A stretch of 64,000 nt of DNA from Bdellovibrio sp. ZAP7 (GTDB taxonomy: Bacteria > Bdellovibrionota > Bdellovibrionia > Bdellovibrionales > Bdellovibrionaceae): positions 3,162,001 through 3,226,000 of the forward strand of contig NZ_CP030082.1 of the NCBI RefSeq assembly GCF_006874645.1, given 5' to 3'. A program made the position numbers and the translations under genes. This document shows positions 8,643 through 17,719 of the stretch, in pieces. Position 1 is the stretch's first letter; each line of letters starts with the position of its first letter. The notes below the pieces were generated by a model, which saw only the letters and a program-made list of their open reading frames with translations, did not search any database and had not been told where the DNA came from.

Positions 8643-9725
8643 TCATTTCAACTTTTGAATTCCACGAGCTGACATTTCTGCTTCGATCGCGTCACTTAAG
8701 CGCTTGTTGTACATCTTCCAGTTGTCTTCAAACTTAATTTCCGGATGATCGATCTTGTAGGAATTTTCTTTCGCAACCGCCGCAAACACCGCTTCCATCA
8801 TGACCGTGGCTTTTTCTTTACGATACGTCGGACTTGCCAGATAAGAATCCCAGATGTCATCACGAGAGATTGAAAAGAAATTATGACCTTCCATATCCAC
8901 GTCGTGATCGCGGTGATTTTCAAAGTCACGTTGCTGTGCAGATTGTTTCATGAATTTCTTATTCCGTGTATTTTGCAGATCGGTGGCGAAGGCCACAGCC
9001 TTGGATACGGAATCAGATTTACCTGTATACATAACAGCAACGACATCTGCGAAGAATTCATTATAAGCGGTATTATTATCCCAAACCTGATAGAACTTGG
9101 TCATTAGTTCCTGGTCTTTTTGCTGCAACTCCTGAATTTCGCGAGCGACCGCAACCATACGATCTGTGATTTCGGCTGGCACTGGTTCATTCTTAATTTT
9201 GAACGAGTTGGCTTTATCTGAAAGCTGGTTATTCTCATTTTGCAAGCTAGCACGTTTCGCACGCAGGATCTTCACCTCTTGATAACTCTCAATAGCTTCC
9301 GTCCAACGAGGTTCCACCCGCCCATAGTTTTCCATGAAAATTAAATGGCCATATTCGTGGGCAAGAATAGGAACAGAAAAATTCGGAGTCTTCAAATACT
9401 CCTTATTGTTATGTGTGCGCTTATAGTGAACGCCGGCCACTACCGTCTTCTGAAACGGATTAGCCGCAGGACTTGAGTGCTTCTTATAAACTAATATTTC
9501 TGCGTTTTGTGGGGTAATCAGGCTCCCCAGGTGGGAATTTAAATCATCGACAACTTTCCGAAAGACATCAACTTCTTTAGCAGTAACTCCGTCTTCTTTG
9601 ATAGTAAAGCGCACTTGCGAAGAAAAGATCTGACTGCATTGTGGCCCTTCAGCCCAGGCTGATAAGGACGTCAATAGAATCAGTGTACTTCCTAAAATCT
9701 TAACAGTTTTTCTCGCATGCTTCAT
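8643..9725 (-). CDS. Exported putative zinc metallopeptidase (HExxH)
   Basis: A 360-residue protein with a signal peptide ending at about residue 25 (LSAWA-EG). HEYGH at residues 123-127 is a zinc-binding motif, and NEFFADVVAVMY about 110 residues later supplies a plausible third ligand glutamate, as in gluzincins. Between them is a charged, probably coiled-coil region (about residues 145-200). I do not recognise the family. It starts 11 bases after the stop of the ADP-ribosyltransferase-like gene on the same strand, so the two are probably one operon and may be exported together. The substrate is unknown. Confidence 0.6.
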   Translation of the reverse strand: MKHARKTVKILGSTLILLTSLSAWAEGPQCSQIFSSQVRFTIKEDGVTAKEVDVFRKVVDDLNSHLGSLITPQNAEILVYKKHSSPAANPFQKTVVAGVHYKRTHNNKEYLKTPNFSVPILAHEYGHLIFMENYGRVEPRWTEAIESYQEVKILRAKRASLQNENNQLSDKANSFKIKNEPVPAEITDRMVAVAREIQELQQKDQELMTKFYQVWDNNTAYNEFFADVVAVMYTGKSDSVSKAVAFATDLQNTRNKKFMKQSAQQRDFENHRDHDVDMEGHNFFSISRDDIWDSYLASPTYRKEKATVMMEAVFAAVAKENSYKIDHPEIKFEDNWKMYNKRLSDAIEAEMSARGIQKLK

Positions 9726-9736
9726 ACGGATATTCC

Positions 9737-11185
9737 TTAGTTAAAAACTTTCGAACACATCAAAATATTATTTTTAGTTTCCAATTGGCGCTTGAAGGCC
9801 TCGCCACCAGCTTTTTGGAATCGGTCCTCTGCCATGCTGCCGCTCTGCTCAGTCAGAGTGATTCCGGTTTTCGCTTTCACTTCTTCGACAACAGCTTCAA
9901 TAACTGCCGCACTGTCTTGATAGCTAACGACCTCTTTATAAGAGACCACTTCATCTGGGAAAATAATCAACGGCGCCAGATATTCTATCTCCCCAGCCAG
10001 CCCCGAGCTCATATTCGGGAACAAGCGACGACTGTCCATGCGAACAGCAAGTATTCCGCCACCCGCTTCGATTTTATTTTTACGATATTTAGGCGCACCC
10101 ACAAAGCCAGCAACAACCTGAGGATCCAAGCTAAATGAAATAAAGCTGGAAGCGCGTGGATCTGCCGAATGATTCCAATACTGATTCGTCAGCAATTTCG
10201 TCGGAGCCGCATCATCAGCGTCAGCCTGTTGACGATTCGTCGTCAAAGAACGAAGACGACGAGTATAGCTACCTTGATTCTTGGTTAAGACGGTAGAAAA
10301 GAATCCCAATCTCTCTGAACCATTAGGCAAAGTCAGGCGTTGAACCTTGTCGGTCTCGTAATCAACACCACGAACGGCGACAACGGTGTTTGTCAGATCC
10401 GGTGAACGTATGGCTTGAAGCCAGGACTTCCAAACGTTAGCCTCAAAGGGTTCCATCACACTCCAAGGCAGGTAAGCCTCAAGCATGTTTGCAACTCCCG
10501 CACGATCATTCTTAAGAACCAAGTCATTTAATTTCAATTCCTGGGCTTCCAGGGTATCCAGAATTCGCGACTCGGCACGATCCTTCAAAAGCTTGCGATC
10601 CTTAGCCCGCACTTCTTTAAATGCCTGATCGACAAGTTTCTTAGTAAATTCTTTCTCAGCTTCATAGTTCCCCATGACAGCTTCAACCTTGGCATCAAGA
10701 TTATCCGTTGCATCCGCAAGGAATGACTTCGCATATTTCACAGAATTCACAGAAAAAGAAAAACGAACTTCCTGATACTGCTTATCCGCCAGCGCCGCCC
10801 GACTGCCATGTTCCGCATTATAAAAAAGCTCCATGCGCCCATAGCTAGCAGAAAGATTCATATAAACTGTCTGAATAAAAGCCATCGAGCGAACCAAATG
10901 CTCAGGCTGAGCCAACGCCACGTCATCATAGCGAAGCACATAAGTAGGCCGAGAATTCTCCATAGCCATGACAACGTCAGAGTGTTTCCCCCCAGAAAGC
11001 GAAGAAACCTTCTCAAGCCTCATAACCTTGGAATACTTATTAATATGCCCAACAAACTTCTCCAGCCCCGCCAAAGCCTCAGAAGGCCCCGCATTCGCCA
11101 CAGCCCCCACAAATAGCAAGCACCCCATGACAACAACTGTCACGACCCTGCCAAAAGCTTTTGCAGAGATCCCAAGCCAATTCAT
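9737..11185 (-). CDS. Exported protein with R-S-E ADP-ribosyltransferase signature
   Basis: A 482-residue protein with a signal peptide (residues 1-32, ending AVANA-GP), a helical central region and a C-terminal part that shows, in order, the three marks of cholera/iota-type ADP-ribosyltransferases: an arginine in VVAVRGVDY (R272), an S-x-S strand in SSFISFSLDP (S350 and S352) followed by a V-A-x-F helix, and an E-x-E in GEIEYLAP (E399, E401). Such domains transfer ADP-ribose from NAD to arginine in target proteins. Export suggests an effector, but the target and the activity are inference. The longest frame begins with TTG at 11218; the ATG at 11183-11185 with AAGG eight bases upstream is preferred. 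Confidence 0.55.
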   Translation of the reverse strand: MNWLGISAKAFGRVVTVVVMGCLLFVGAVANAGPSEALAGLEKFVGHINKYSKVMRLEKVSSLSGGKHSDVVMAMENSRPTYVLRYDDVALAQPEHLVRSMAFIQTVYMNLSASYGRMELFYNAEHGSRAALADKQYQEVRFSFSVNSVKYAKSFLADATDNLDAKVEAVMGNYEAEKEFTKKLVDQAFKEVRAKDRKLLKDRAESRILDTLEAQELKLNDLVLKNDRAGVANMLEAYLPWSVMEPFEANVWKSWLQAIRSPDLTNTVVAVRGVDYETDKVQRLTLPNGSERLGFFSTVLTKNQGSYTRRLRSLTTNRQQADADDAAPTKLLTNQYWNHSADPRASSFISFSLDPQVVAGFVGAPKYRKNKIEAGGGILAVRMDSRRLFPNMSSGLAGEIEYLAPLIIFPDEVVSYKEVVSYQDSAAVIEAVVEEVKAKTGITLTEQSGSMAEDRFQKAGGEAFKRQLETKNNILMCSKVFN

Positions 11186-11246
11186 TCCTGGAGCCTTTCG
11201 ATCATAGTTCCAATTCAAAGAACTACAAAAGCAAAGGCCGTACCGA

Positions 11247-11271
11247 AAAGTGTCTCAAAGTAAGACACTTT
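11247..11271 (-). terminator. Stem-loop between TIGR02147 gene and ART-like gene
   Basis: Nine-base arms AAAGTGTCT and AGACACTTT separated by seven bases, six bases after the stop of the regulator gene on the minus strand, with a short T run (TTTT) beyond. It reads as a weak intrinsic terminator. Because it also lies 62 bases upstream of the ART-like start, it might instead be a protein-binding dyad. Confidence 0.4.
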
Positions 11272-11277
11272 CTTTAG

Positions 11278-12120
11278 CTAATCTAATTTTCCGATTCTAA
11301 AGAAATCCACAGCAAAACAAACCAATTCTTCTGCGGGCTCGGATTCGCGAATTTTCAATCGGGCATCACGAATCATATGGCTAATCGTATCGCGTATATT
11401 TTGATAGTCCTCATTCGCCAACGATACGACCGAAGAATAATGGAGATCTTCCAACTTAATTCCCTTATCAACACTGTTCATAGTCAGCATGCGATAATTA
11501 GAATGATTACGAACCTGCAGCGGCGAGTTCCAATCAAGATGCAAGCGACTGTTGCCGAAAGTCAGATGGCCATCTTTGTCTTTTCTAACCAGATCTTTCG
11601 CCAATAAAAACTCCAAAACATTTTCCACCAAAGAAACTGAAAGCCCCAACTTGTGCGCGATCGCCTTTGCATTTCTCAATGACGGCAGCGTCGCGGCAAT
11701 GTGAATCACAGAGTAATACCAGGCACTGTAATAGATCTGTTGATCTTGCTCAGATAGCACATAGGTGATGTCGGATTTTACTCGCTCTTTCATTCCCAAT
11801 TCTTTAGCTGTCTCAACTTGCTTCTTAAGTCGTGCGCGAAGACTTGCCGAGCCTGCGCGAGCATAGGCGACCATCAATAATAGATAGTCTGTTTCTGATT
11901 CCGAAAGTTTTAAATAGGCAGCCAGATCCAGCGCCTGCTCACTACTAAAATTCAACTCTCCGGAAATCACCTGCGATAAAAACGAAGTTTGTGTGCGCAA
12001 GGATTTTGCCATCGCTGACAAAATCCCCCTCCCTTTCATAGGATGGACCTCAATCCACTTTTGCAGATATTTTTTGTAGTCTTTAAATGAGTAGATACTG
12101 GGTAAGGATGTTTCGGTCAT
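11278..12120 (-). CDS. TIGR02147-family regulator-like protein
   Basis: A 280-residue cytoplasmic protein with the recognisable TIGR02147 layout: an N-terminal IYSFKDYKKYLQKW, a helix-turn-helix-like stretch (MAKSLRTQTSFLSQVISGE), the AAYLKLSESETDYLLLMVAYARAGS segment split over the centre, and a second winged-helix-like part (AIAHKLGLSVSLVENVLEFLLAKDLV). The family is abundant in Bdellovibrio and Fibrobacter and is thought to be regulatory, though direct evidence is thin. It is upstream of and on the same strand as the ART-like and HExxH genes, so it could control them. The ATG at 12118-12120 is the only good start. Confidence 0.75.
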   Translation of the reverse strand: MTETSLPSIYSFKDYKKYLQKWIEVHPMKGRGILSAMAKSLRTQTSFLSQVISGELNFSSEQALDLAAYLKLSESETDYLLLMVAYARAGSASLRARLKKQVETAKELGMKERVKSDITYVLSEQDQQIYYSAWYYSVIHIAATLPSLRNAKAIAHKLGLSVSLVENVLEFLLAKDLVRKDKDGHLTFGNSRLHLDWNSPLQVRNHSNYRMLTMNSVDKGIKLEDLHYSSVVSLANEDYQNIRDTISHMIRDARLKIRESEPAEELVCFAVDFFRIGKLD

Positions 12121-12332
12121 ACCCTGTTTTCGGCAGAAATCTGGCGAAAATGAAGCCCCGGACTCAATTTCCCTGGACCAAATTTACCTTTAATTATCAA
12201 TAACTTAAACATCAACTGGCGAGTAGCTTAAACATTCACCGACAACTTTCAAAAACTCCACCTGGATGCATCGCGTTGAATTGAACTAAAACCTGCTCAA
12301 CGAAAACACAAACAAACCTTAAGGAGGTTTCT

Positions 12333-12692
12333 ATGAAAAAGGCTCTATTGATCGCAGCAACTCTTCTAACTACCCACATGGCTCAAGCTAGCAATTCAGC
12401 GCCACTCTATAAGTGCAATCTTATGGTACGCGGAGAAAAATACAAACTTACGTACACGGCTGATCTTGCTGATAAATCTATTCCTGGCGGGACATTCTAT
12501 AATATCACTCCAAATACTCCCCTTGATCTGGGCGAAATCATGATCTCTGAAATTGGATCTAGCTGGGGTGTCGACATTCAAAGACTAGATGGAAAAAAAG
12601 GCCCTGGTTCAATGACTAACGGTTCAGAATTACTATTGTCTGCTGGTGGGTCGGACATGGTTCTTGTTTCTTGCAAAAAACTATCTAAATAA
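12333..12692 (+). CDS. Small exported hypothetical protein, 119 residues
   Basis: Begins with a clean signal peptide (MKKALLIAATLLTTHMAQA-SN) and has a mature part of about 100 residues with two cysteines (YKCNLMV and VSCKKL) that could form a disulphide. I do not recognise it. A strong AAGGAGG at about 12320-12326 precedes the ATG. The 212 bases between it and the divergent TIGR02147 gene hold no visible gene or obvious operator. A monocistronic unit is likely. Confidence 0.65.
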   Translation: MKKALLIAATLLTTHMAQASNSAPLYKCNLMVRGEKYKLTYTADLADKSIPGGTFYNITPNTPLDLGEIMISEIGSSWGVDIQRLDGKKGPGSMTNGSELLLSAGGSDMVLVSCKKLSK

Positions 12693-12835
12693 CCCGCAAC
12701 TGACTTGTGAAACCGGCGATCTACCCAAGTTTGACTGCCGGTTTCTGTCTTCGTCCCATTTTGAGACGGCCTACTGACTCCAGATTTGAACCAAGCGGGC
12801 ATTAGATTTGCTCATATTATTTCTTAGGAGTGCCG

Positions 12836-14026
12836 ATGCAAATATTAAAATCTCTAGCAGCGATTCTAGTGGTTTCACTCATCACCTTCAATGCGTGGGC
12901 GGCAAGCCTTGTCTCTCCAACCAAAAATCCCCCGAAGGTCACCTTCTCCAAAAATGATAAAAATTCGATCGAATCACAGGTGACCAATAAAGATCCTTCA
13001 GAAAAAGAATACGAGGAAATGGTTCGCAAAGAAGCCGTTAAGCCTTCGGCATCTCTGGTTCAGGGAGGAGACTCTGGAGGTGGTGGAGGGATGGTTGTCG
13101 TCTCCGATGGCATGGTAAAACTTGTAGATCTGATCAATCCCAAGGAAAGATTCTTAGATCGACTTAAAAGAATGTCTCCGGTGGAATACAATGAATTCAT
13201 CAACAACATCGTTTATCGAGATCCAGCCCCTTTGCGGTCTTTAGGACACATTGGACTCTTCAGTGAAGCGTTTAAAGATTCCTTGGTTGCTTTGGAAGAA
13301 AGCTACCAAGATTTTCCGTTATTCGCTTCGTTGGCCTATAATCGCTGCTGGTCCTTAACTACGACGACATTCTTCATTGAACCAAGAATTAAACTTGGCG
13401 CCAAAGCCACTGAAAAAAATTTCTATTCCCCAAGGCTTCCGCGCCATATTCAGGAGCCGGCTGCCTATTTCCTTGGAAATACAATTATACTTTCCGCTCG
13501 CCTTTTAGACCTTATGGATGCACGCAATTTGAAGGCACTGGGTATTCATGAATGCCTCAGAAACCTGAACGGACAGGCACTTGATATCGGACTTAATACA
13601 TCCGAGATCGAAGCCGTTACTCGACACTATATGAAGGTCACTCTGCCGGGAGACGAGGCATTAGTTGCCGCGGCAAAAGCCAAAACTCAAAAACCTAAAA
13701 ATGTTCCTTGGATTCGAAATGCCCTGCTTATGGGAGCCGCGAGATATGAATTTGCTTCGCTGATGAAACGTCTCCAAGGAGGCGATGCCAACGTAACTGA
13801 TAGCGAGATCGAGCAGTTTGGCTCCCGGTACAAACTGGCAAAAAAATTGGTACAAGCTGATATGATTCACCAAATAACCGTCGAACAAGACTGCTATTTC
13901 AGACTCTTTGCTTCCATGGAAGACAATCGTTTGCGATGGAACAAGAACCTACGGGAACTCAATCTCATGTCCATCAACGACATTATCCAAGCGCACACGG
14001 TGCTTTTGCCGAAGTTCTGCAAATAA
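12836..14026 (+). CDS. Exported hypothetical protein with glycine run and HExLR motif
   Basis: A 396-residue protein with a signal peptide ending NAWA-AS, a poly-glycine linker (GGDSGGGGGMV, about residues 79-89), and a helical body with scattered cysteines. GIHECLRNLNG in the centre resembles the HE-x-x-R motif seen in a group of exported proteins of predatory and related bacteria; whether it binds metal is unknown. GTG at 12830 opens the longest frame, but TTAGGAG at 12824-12830 fits the ATG at 12836 better. A bidirectional terminator follows the stop directly. No function can be assigned. Confidence 0.6.
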   Translation: MQILKSLAAILVVSLITFNAWAASLVSPTKNPPKVTFSKNDKNSIESQVTNKDPSEKEYEEMVRKEAVKPSASLVQGGDSGGGGGMVVVSDGMVKLVDLINPKERFLDRLKRMSPVEYNEFINNIVYRDPAPLRSLGHIGLFSEAFKDSLVALEESYQDFPLFASLAYNRCWSLTTTTFFIEPRIKLGAKATEKNFYSPRLPRHIQEPAAYFLGNTIILSARLLDLMDARNLKALGIHECLRNLNGQALDIGLNTSEIEAVTRHYMKVTLPGDEALVAAAKAKTQKPKNVPWIRNALLMGAARYEFASLMKRLQGGDANVTDSEIEQFGSRYKLAKKLVQADMIHQITVEQDCYFRLFASMEDNRLRWNKNLRELNLMSINDIIQAHTVLLPKFCK

Positions 14027-14028
14027 AA

Positions 14029-14053
14029 AAAGCCCGGCTTGAGACCGGGCTTT
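14029..14053. terminator. Bidirectional intrinsic terminator
   Basis: Arms AAAGCCCGG and CCGGGCTTT with a seven-base loop. On the minus strand it is followed by a run of seven T, which suits the S41 protease gene ending at 14088; on the plus strand it directly follows the stop at 14026. Confidence 0.8.
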
Positions 14054-14087
14054 CAACAACAACTAACATGTCAAATCTAGCAACAAA

Positions 14088-16109
14088 CTATTTAGCGTTC
14101 GCTTGTTTCGGCGCCGGCGGTAAAGCCTTGCCATCTTCAAGCTGAATCAGATCTAGAAGTACATTCGTCGCCTCTTGGATATCTGCGCGCTTCAAGTACT
14201 CTTCGTTCTTTTTCGCTTTGCTTGCTACTTTTTTGGCTTTCTCTTTTTTCTCTTTTTCGTTTTTATCTTTTAGCACTTCGCTCACACGGATCACTTTGCC
14301 GCGGGCTTTTGCTTTGTTCAATTCATCCACGATCTTTTTGAAATCATCGGATTTCGCCACACGTTCAGAAGATCTTTCAGACAATGATTTCAACCAGTCT
14401 GCTTTCACTTCTTTCCATGCGCCAGGGCCTTCTTTTACGTATGCATCTGGAGAAATGAAGGATTCAATCGTTTTTGGTGGCAAAGAGTAATCCATGTACT
14501 TCTCGCCGATATCATCAGTCGAGAAAGGACCTGGAAGTACGATGTCGGCATCAACACCACGATGCTGAGTCGATTTGCCAGATGGAACAAAGAACATACC
14601 CACTGTTACTTTGATTGCGCCCAAATTGTTCGGGATCGGCAATACGGATTGAACAGAACCTTTACCGTAAGTGTGGTCACCACCAACGATCACGGCCCGT
14701 TTATAGTCCTGCAAAGTACCAGAGACGATCTCTGAAGCAGATGCAGAGATACGGCTGGTTAGAACAACCAATGGGCCATTCCAGTCAACAGTCGCATCTG
14801 TATCACGAAGAGCGGCTTCCGCACGGCCTTCATTTTTAGAGGATTGTTTTACTACGTTACCTGTTTGGAAGAACAAACCAGCAATTTTAACGGCGTCTTC
14901 AAGAGAACCACCACCGTTGTTAGAAAGATCCAGCACTAGGCCGTCCGCTTTCTTTTCAACCGCTTCTTTGATCAATTTCTTCATATCAGCTGCAGAGGAT
15001 CTGCCACCGCGACGAGAATCAGCATAGAAGCTTGGGAAGTTCAGGATACCGATTTTTTTCTTTTTACCCTCAACTTCTTTTTCGATGAAGGTCAAAGAAG
15101 CTGCTTCGTCCTCAAGATTTACTTTTTCACGAGTCAAAGTAACATCGAAGCGTTTTTTACCCTCACCTGCTTTACGCAAGATCGTCAAACGAACTTTAGT
15201 TCCTTTGTCACCGCGGATTTTCTTAACAACATCCTTCAAATCTTGATCGATGACGTTTTCCATTTGGCCTTTTTCCTGACCAACCGCGATGATTTTATCT
15301 TGCGGTTCGATCAAGCCAGATTTCGCTGCTGCACCACCTGGAACCAGGGCTTCAACTACTGTGAAACCGTCTTGGGAAGAAAGCGTCGCTCCGATACCTT
15401 CCAAGGAAAGACGCATTTGGATTTCGAAATCCTCAAGAACGTCTTTAGAGAAGAAGCTAGAGTGTGGATCCAAACCTCTGGCGAAAGAATCCAAGTAACC
15501 TGACAAAAGGTCATCTTGAGAAGTTTCTTGCGTACGTTTTACCGCGCGCTCGTAGTTTTTCTCTACGTTCTTTTTCGCTTCTTCTAACTTCATGTCCGTT
15601 GCAAGGTAGTTTCCAATTTGGAATTGGATGTACTTTTTCAAATACTCATTGGCTTCATCGGAATTTTTAGGCCATGGCTTTTTATCTGGATCGAAAGCGA
15701 ACTCAGTCTTTTCATCGAATTTAAAATCTTTGCCCAAGTATTTCTTAGCAAAGTTTGCGCGGTCTTGAACTCTTTCAAGAACCAACTTTTGAGCTTTGTC
15801 CAAGAATGTACAATCTCTGTTTTTGGTTTTTTCAAAAACATTAGACATGTCTTTTTTGATGCTATCAACATCAGCTTGAGTTAGATAAATTTTGGAAGGA
15901 TCCAAGCGCTTCAAGTATTGCTCAGTCACTCGTGTTGCAAGATCTGCATTGCGATCCGAATATTTCACGTGATTTGCCAGGAAACCCTGCTCGATGACGG
16001 AGATATAACGACATTCCAAACCGTCTTTTAATTGTGCAGTGGCAACTGACGTTATTGCGAGTGAACCGGCAATAACTAAACCCTTTAATCCCTTAGAGAT
16101 TGAACTCAT
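14088..16109 (-). CDS. Carboxy-terminal processing protease, S41 family (Prc/Tsp-like)
   Basis: A 673-residue periplasmic serine protease with a signal peptide ending SVATA-QL. The N-terminal helical domain is followed by a PDZ domain (region LSLEGIGATLSSQDGFTVVE to IIAVGQEKG) and the S41 catalytic domain with SASASEIVSGTLQD (catalytic serine) and TYGKGSVQSV (catalytic lysine). A C-terminal lysine-rich helical extension follows, as in E. coli Prc, which has similar length. It probably trims or degrades envelope proteins from their C-termini. The frame extends to a GTG at 16151, but ATG at 16107-16109 with AAGGAAGGA upstream is preferred. Transcribed alone, ending at the hairpin at 14029. Confidence 0.9.
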   Translation of the reverse strand: MSSISKGLKGLVIAGSLAITSVATAQLKDGLECRYISVIEQGFLANHVKYSDRNADLATRVTEQYLKRLDPSKIYLTQADVDSIKKDMSNVFEKTKNRDCTFLDKAQKLVLERVQDRANFAKKYLGKDFKFDEKTEFAFDPDKKPWPKNSDEANEYLKKYIQFQIGNYLATDMKLEEAKKNVEKNYERAVKRTQETSQDDLLSGYLDSFARGLDPHSSFFSKDVLEDFEIQMRLSLEGIGATLSSQDGFTVVEALVPGGAAAKSGLIEPQDKIIAVGQEKGQMENVIDQDLKDVVKKIRGDKGTKVRLTILRKAGEGKKRFDVTLTREKVNLEDEAASLTFIEKEVEGKKKKIGILNFPSFYADSRRGGRSSAADMKKLIKEAVEKKADGLVLDLSNNGGGSLEDAVKIAGLFFQTGNVVKQSSKNEGRAEAALRDTDATVDWNGPLVVLTSRISASASEIVSGTLQDYKRAVIVGGDHTYGKGSVQSVLPIPNNLGAIKVTVGMFFVPSGKSTQHRGVDADIVLPGPFSTDDIGEKYMDYSLPPKTIESFISPDAYVKEGPGAWKEVKADWLKSLSERSSERVAKSDDFKKIVDELNKAKARGKVIRVSEVLKDKNEKEKKEKAKKVASKAKKNEEYLKRADIQEATNVLLDLIQLEDGKALPPAPKQANAK

Positions 16110-16225
16110 GATGGTCCTTCCTTGGCTCTCGGGCGAGAGCGTCCTAATCACTTAAGATTAGCAGGATTTTTTTCTAGAGCATTCAATTTGTGTGGGAGTT
16201 CAAAAATTTAGGACTGTAAGATTGT

Positions 16226-17128
16226 TTAAGACTTACGTCGGTCTTCTTCAAAAAAGGACAGTTGGGAGAGATCCTCCACTTTTTGACCTTGGAGTCCGCC
16301 GACTTTGACTTCATGTTTGATGAAGTTGCCATGCTGAGTTTCGATCATAAAGAACGACATCTCCGGGAACCTCGCCTTAAGTCGAGTCATCTCCTCGACG
16401 ATTAATTCGATGTTCTTAGGATCGTCATCAGACATCCCGAAACGATGATGAGCGTTATACCCATAGATCTCGATGGCTTTTTCAACACTTGCTCTGATCG
16501 CACGCTGTTTCAACTCAGCTGTGCCTTCGGTGAAGTTAATGTCACCCAACAACGTCCGAGTCGGTTTATGACTAACCGGATACAGGCTTAGATAGTTTGG
16601 CTCAAGCGGCAAAAGCTTATTTTTTACGAACACCTTAATACCCTCTTTCAAGGTATCAGGGTGATGGCCGCGAGCCGTGATCACGGACAGCGGACGTTGA
16701 TTGAAAGTCGCGTGATAAAAACATTCCCAGGAAGGCCCCTTCCACTGGAAGTCGGGGTACCCCAAAGCCGCTGCCACGTCTTGAACAAAGACCTGGCTTT
16801 TACCCGCAAGTTTCTCCACATCAGAAATATTATGATCACGGAAATTGCGGAAGGTACCTGTCACGTCACAGAAGTCGATTTCAAATTCACCATAAACACC
16901 GCTTTTACCAATCGTCGCATTGTGCTGGGCAAAATCTCCACTGGAGATATGCTGTTCAGCGCGGGTGTCTTTATGGAACAAAATCAGTGGAGTGGTTAAG
17001 AAGGCAATGTTGTCGTCAAAGTCGAAGAAATAAAAACTGCGGCCGCCCAGATGAAAGTTTCTATCTTTCTCTGGCGTACGATTTATTCCTAAATCGAGTT
17101 GGCCTTTTCGTTTTTGATCTTCACTCAT
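16226..17128 (-). CDS. HAD-superfamily-like protein
   Basis: A 300-residue soluble protein with the three marks of the haloacid dehalogenase fold: FYFFDFDDNIAFL near residue 35 (D-x-D nucleophile motif), LSVITARGHHPDT in the centre (threonine motif), and RFGMSDDDPKNIEL towards the C-terminus (acidic motif). A phosphatase or related phosphotransferase is likely; the substrate is unknown. Two upstream in-frame starts exist (TTG 17155, ATG 17137), but AAGAGGA best fits the ATG at 17126-17128. It lies between the S41 protease and the BlaI-type operon with no close operon partner. Confidence 0.7.
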   Translation of the reverse strand: MSEDQKRKGQLDLGINRTPEKDRNFHLGGRSFYFFDFDDNIAFLTTPLILFHKDTRAEQHISSGDFAQHNATIGKSGVYGEFEIDFCDVTGTFRNFRDHNISDVEKLAGKSQVFVQDVAAALGYPDFQWKGPSWECFYHATFNQRPLSVITARGHHPDTLKEGIKVFVKNKLLPLEPNYLSLYPVSHKPTRTLLGDINFTEGTAELKQRAIRASVEKAIEIYGYNAHHRFGMSDDDPKNIELIVEEMTRLKARFPEMSFFMIETQHGNFIKHEVKVGGLQGQKVEDLSQLSFFEEDRRKS

Positions 17129-17280
17129 GGAACACATTCCTCTTACGGGCTTCAAAATTTACCAAATAAATCGATGCCACGAAAGAGCCCTGCACAAATT
17201 TCTTTTTTACCAGGACTGTGACTACTTGTTAGACAGAGCAAAGGGCCCTTGTCCAGTCAGAGTTTGGTTACGGGAGGGAC

Positions 17281-17688
17281 TTAAAGCTCTTCAAAGGCCC
17301 CATCAGCTTTTTTAGGGTCTTTTGGGGACGGATCTTGGGATTTCTCAGCTCCCGGGGCCATCTGATCGACAGGGACACTCGCAGGTTCTTTGGTCGCAGC
17401 GGCCGTCGGCTTTACGGGCTCCTTAGGAGTGACATCCTTACCGGTTGTCCCCCACTCACCACGGCACTTTTTCAAGGCATCGTCCATCGACGACAACGAC
17501 GTCTGCTTTGCCGTGACCGCGCAGTTCACCACTTCAGGATAATCCCCGGAACAAAGCTTTTCAGCATCCGCCGATGAAATCGAAAGGGAGCGGGCCCGAA
17601 TCGTCGTCACGCATTGCTGCTGCGACTGCACCTGAGCCCAAGAAAATTCTGCCGCCGTCATAACCAGGAACAAAACCAGTATTTTCAT
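17281..17688 (-). CDS. Small exported protein with Pro/Lys-rich tail
   Basis: A 135-residue protein with a signal peptide ending FSWA-QV, a compact region with four cysteines (CVTTI, KLCSG, VNCAV, KKCRG) suited to two disulphides, and a low-complexity C-terminal half rich in Pro, Ala and Lys. I do not recognise a family. It starts 31 bases after the DsbA-like lipoprotein gene on the same strand, so it may be the last gene of the BlaI/M56/DsbA unit; its disulphide candidates would fit such a neighbour. Confidence 0.6.
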   Translation of the reverse strand: MKILVLFLVMTAAEFSWAQVQSQQQCVTTIRARSLSISSADAEKLCSGDYPEVVNCAVTAKQTSLSSMDDALKKCRGEWGTTGKDVTPKEPVKPTAAATKEPASVPVDQMAPGAEKSQDPSPKDPKKADGAFEEL

Positions 17689-17719
17689 ATTTCCCTCTAC
17701 AGATACTTTATCACGGGCC

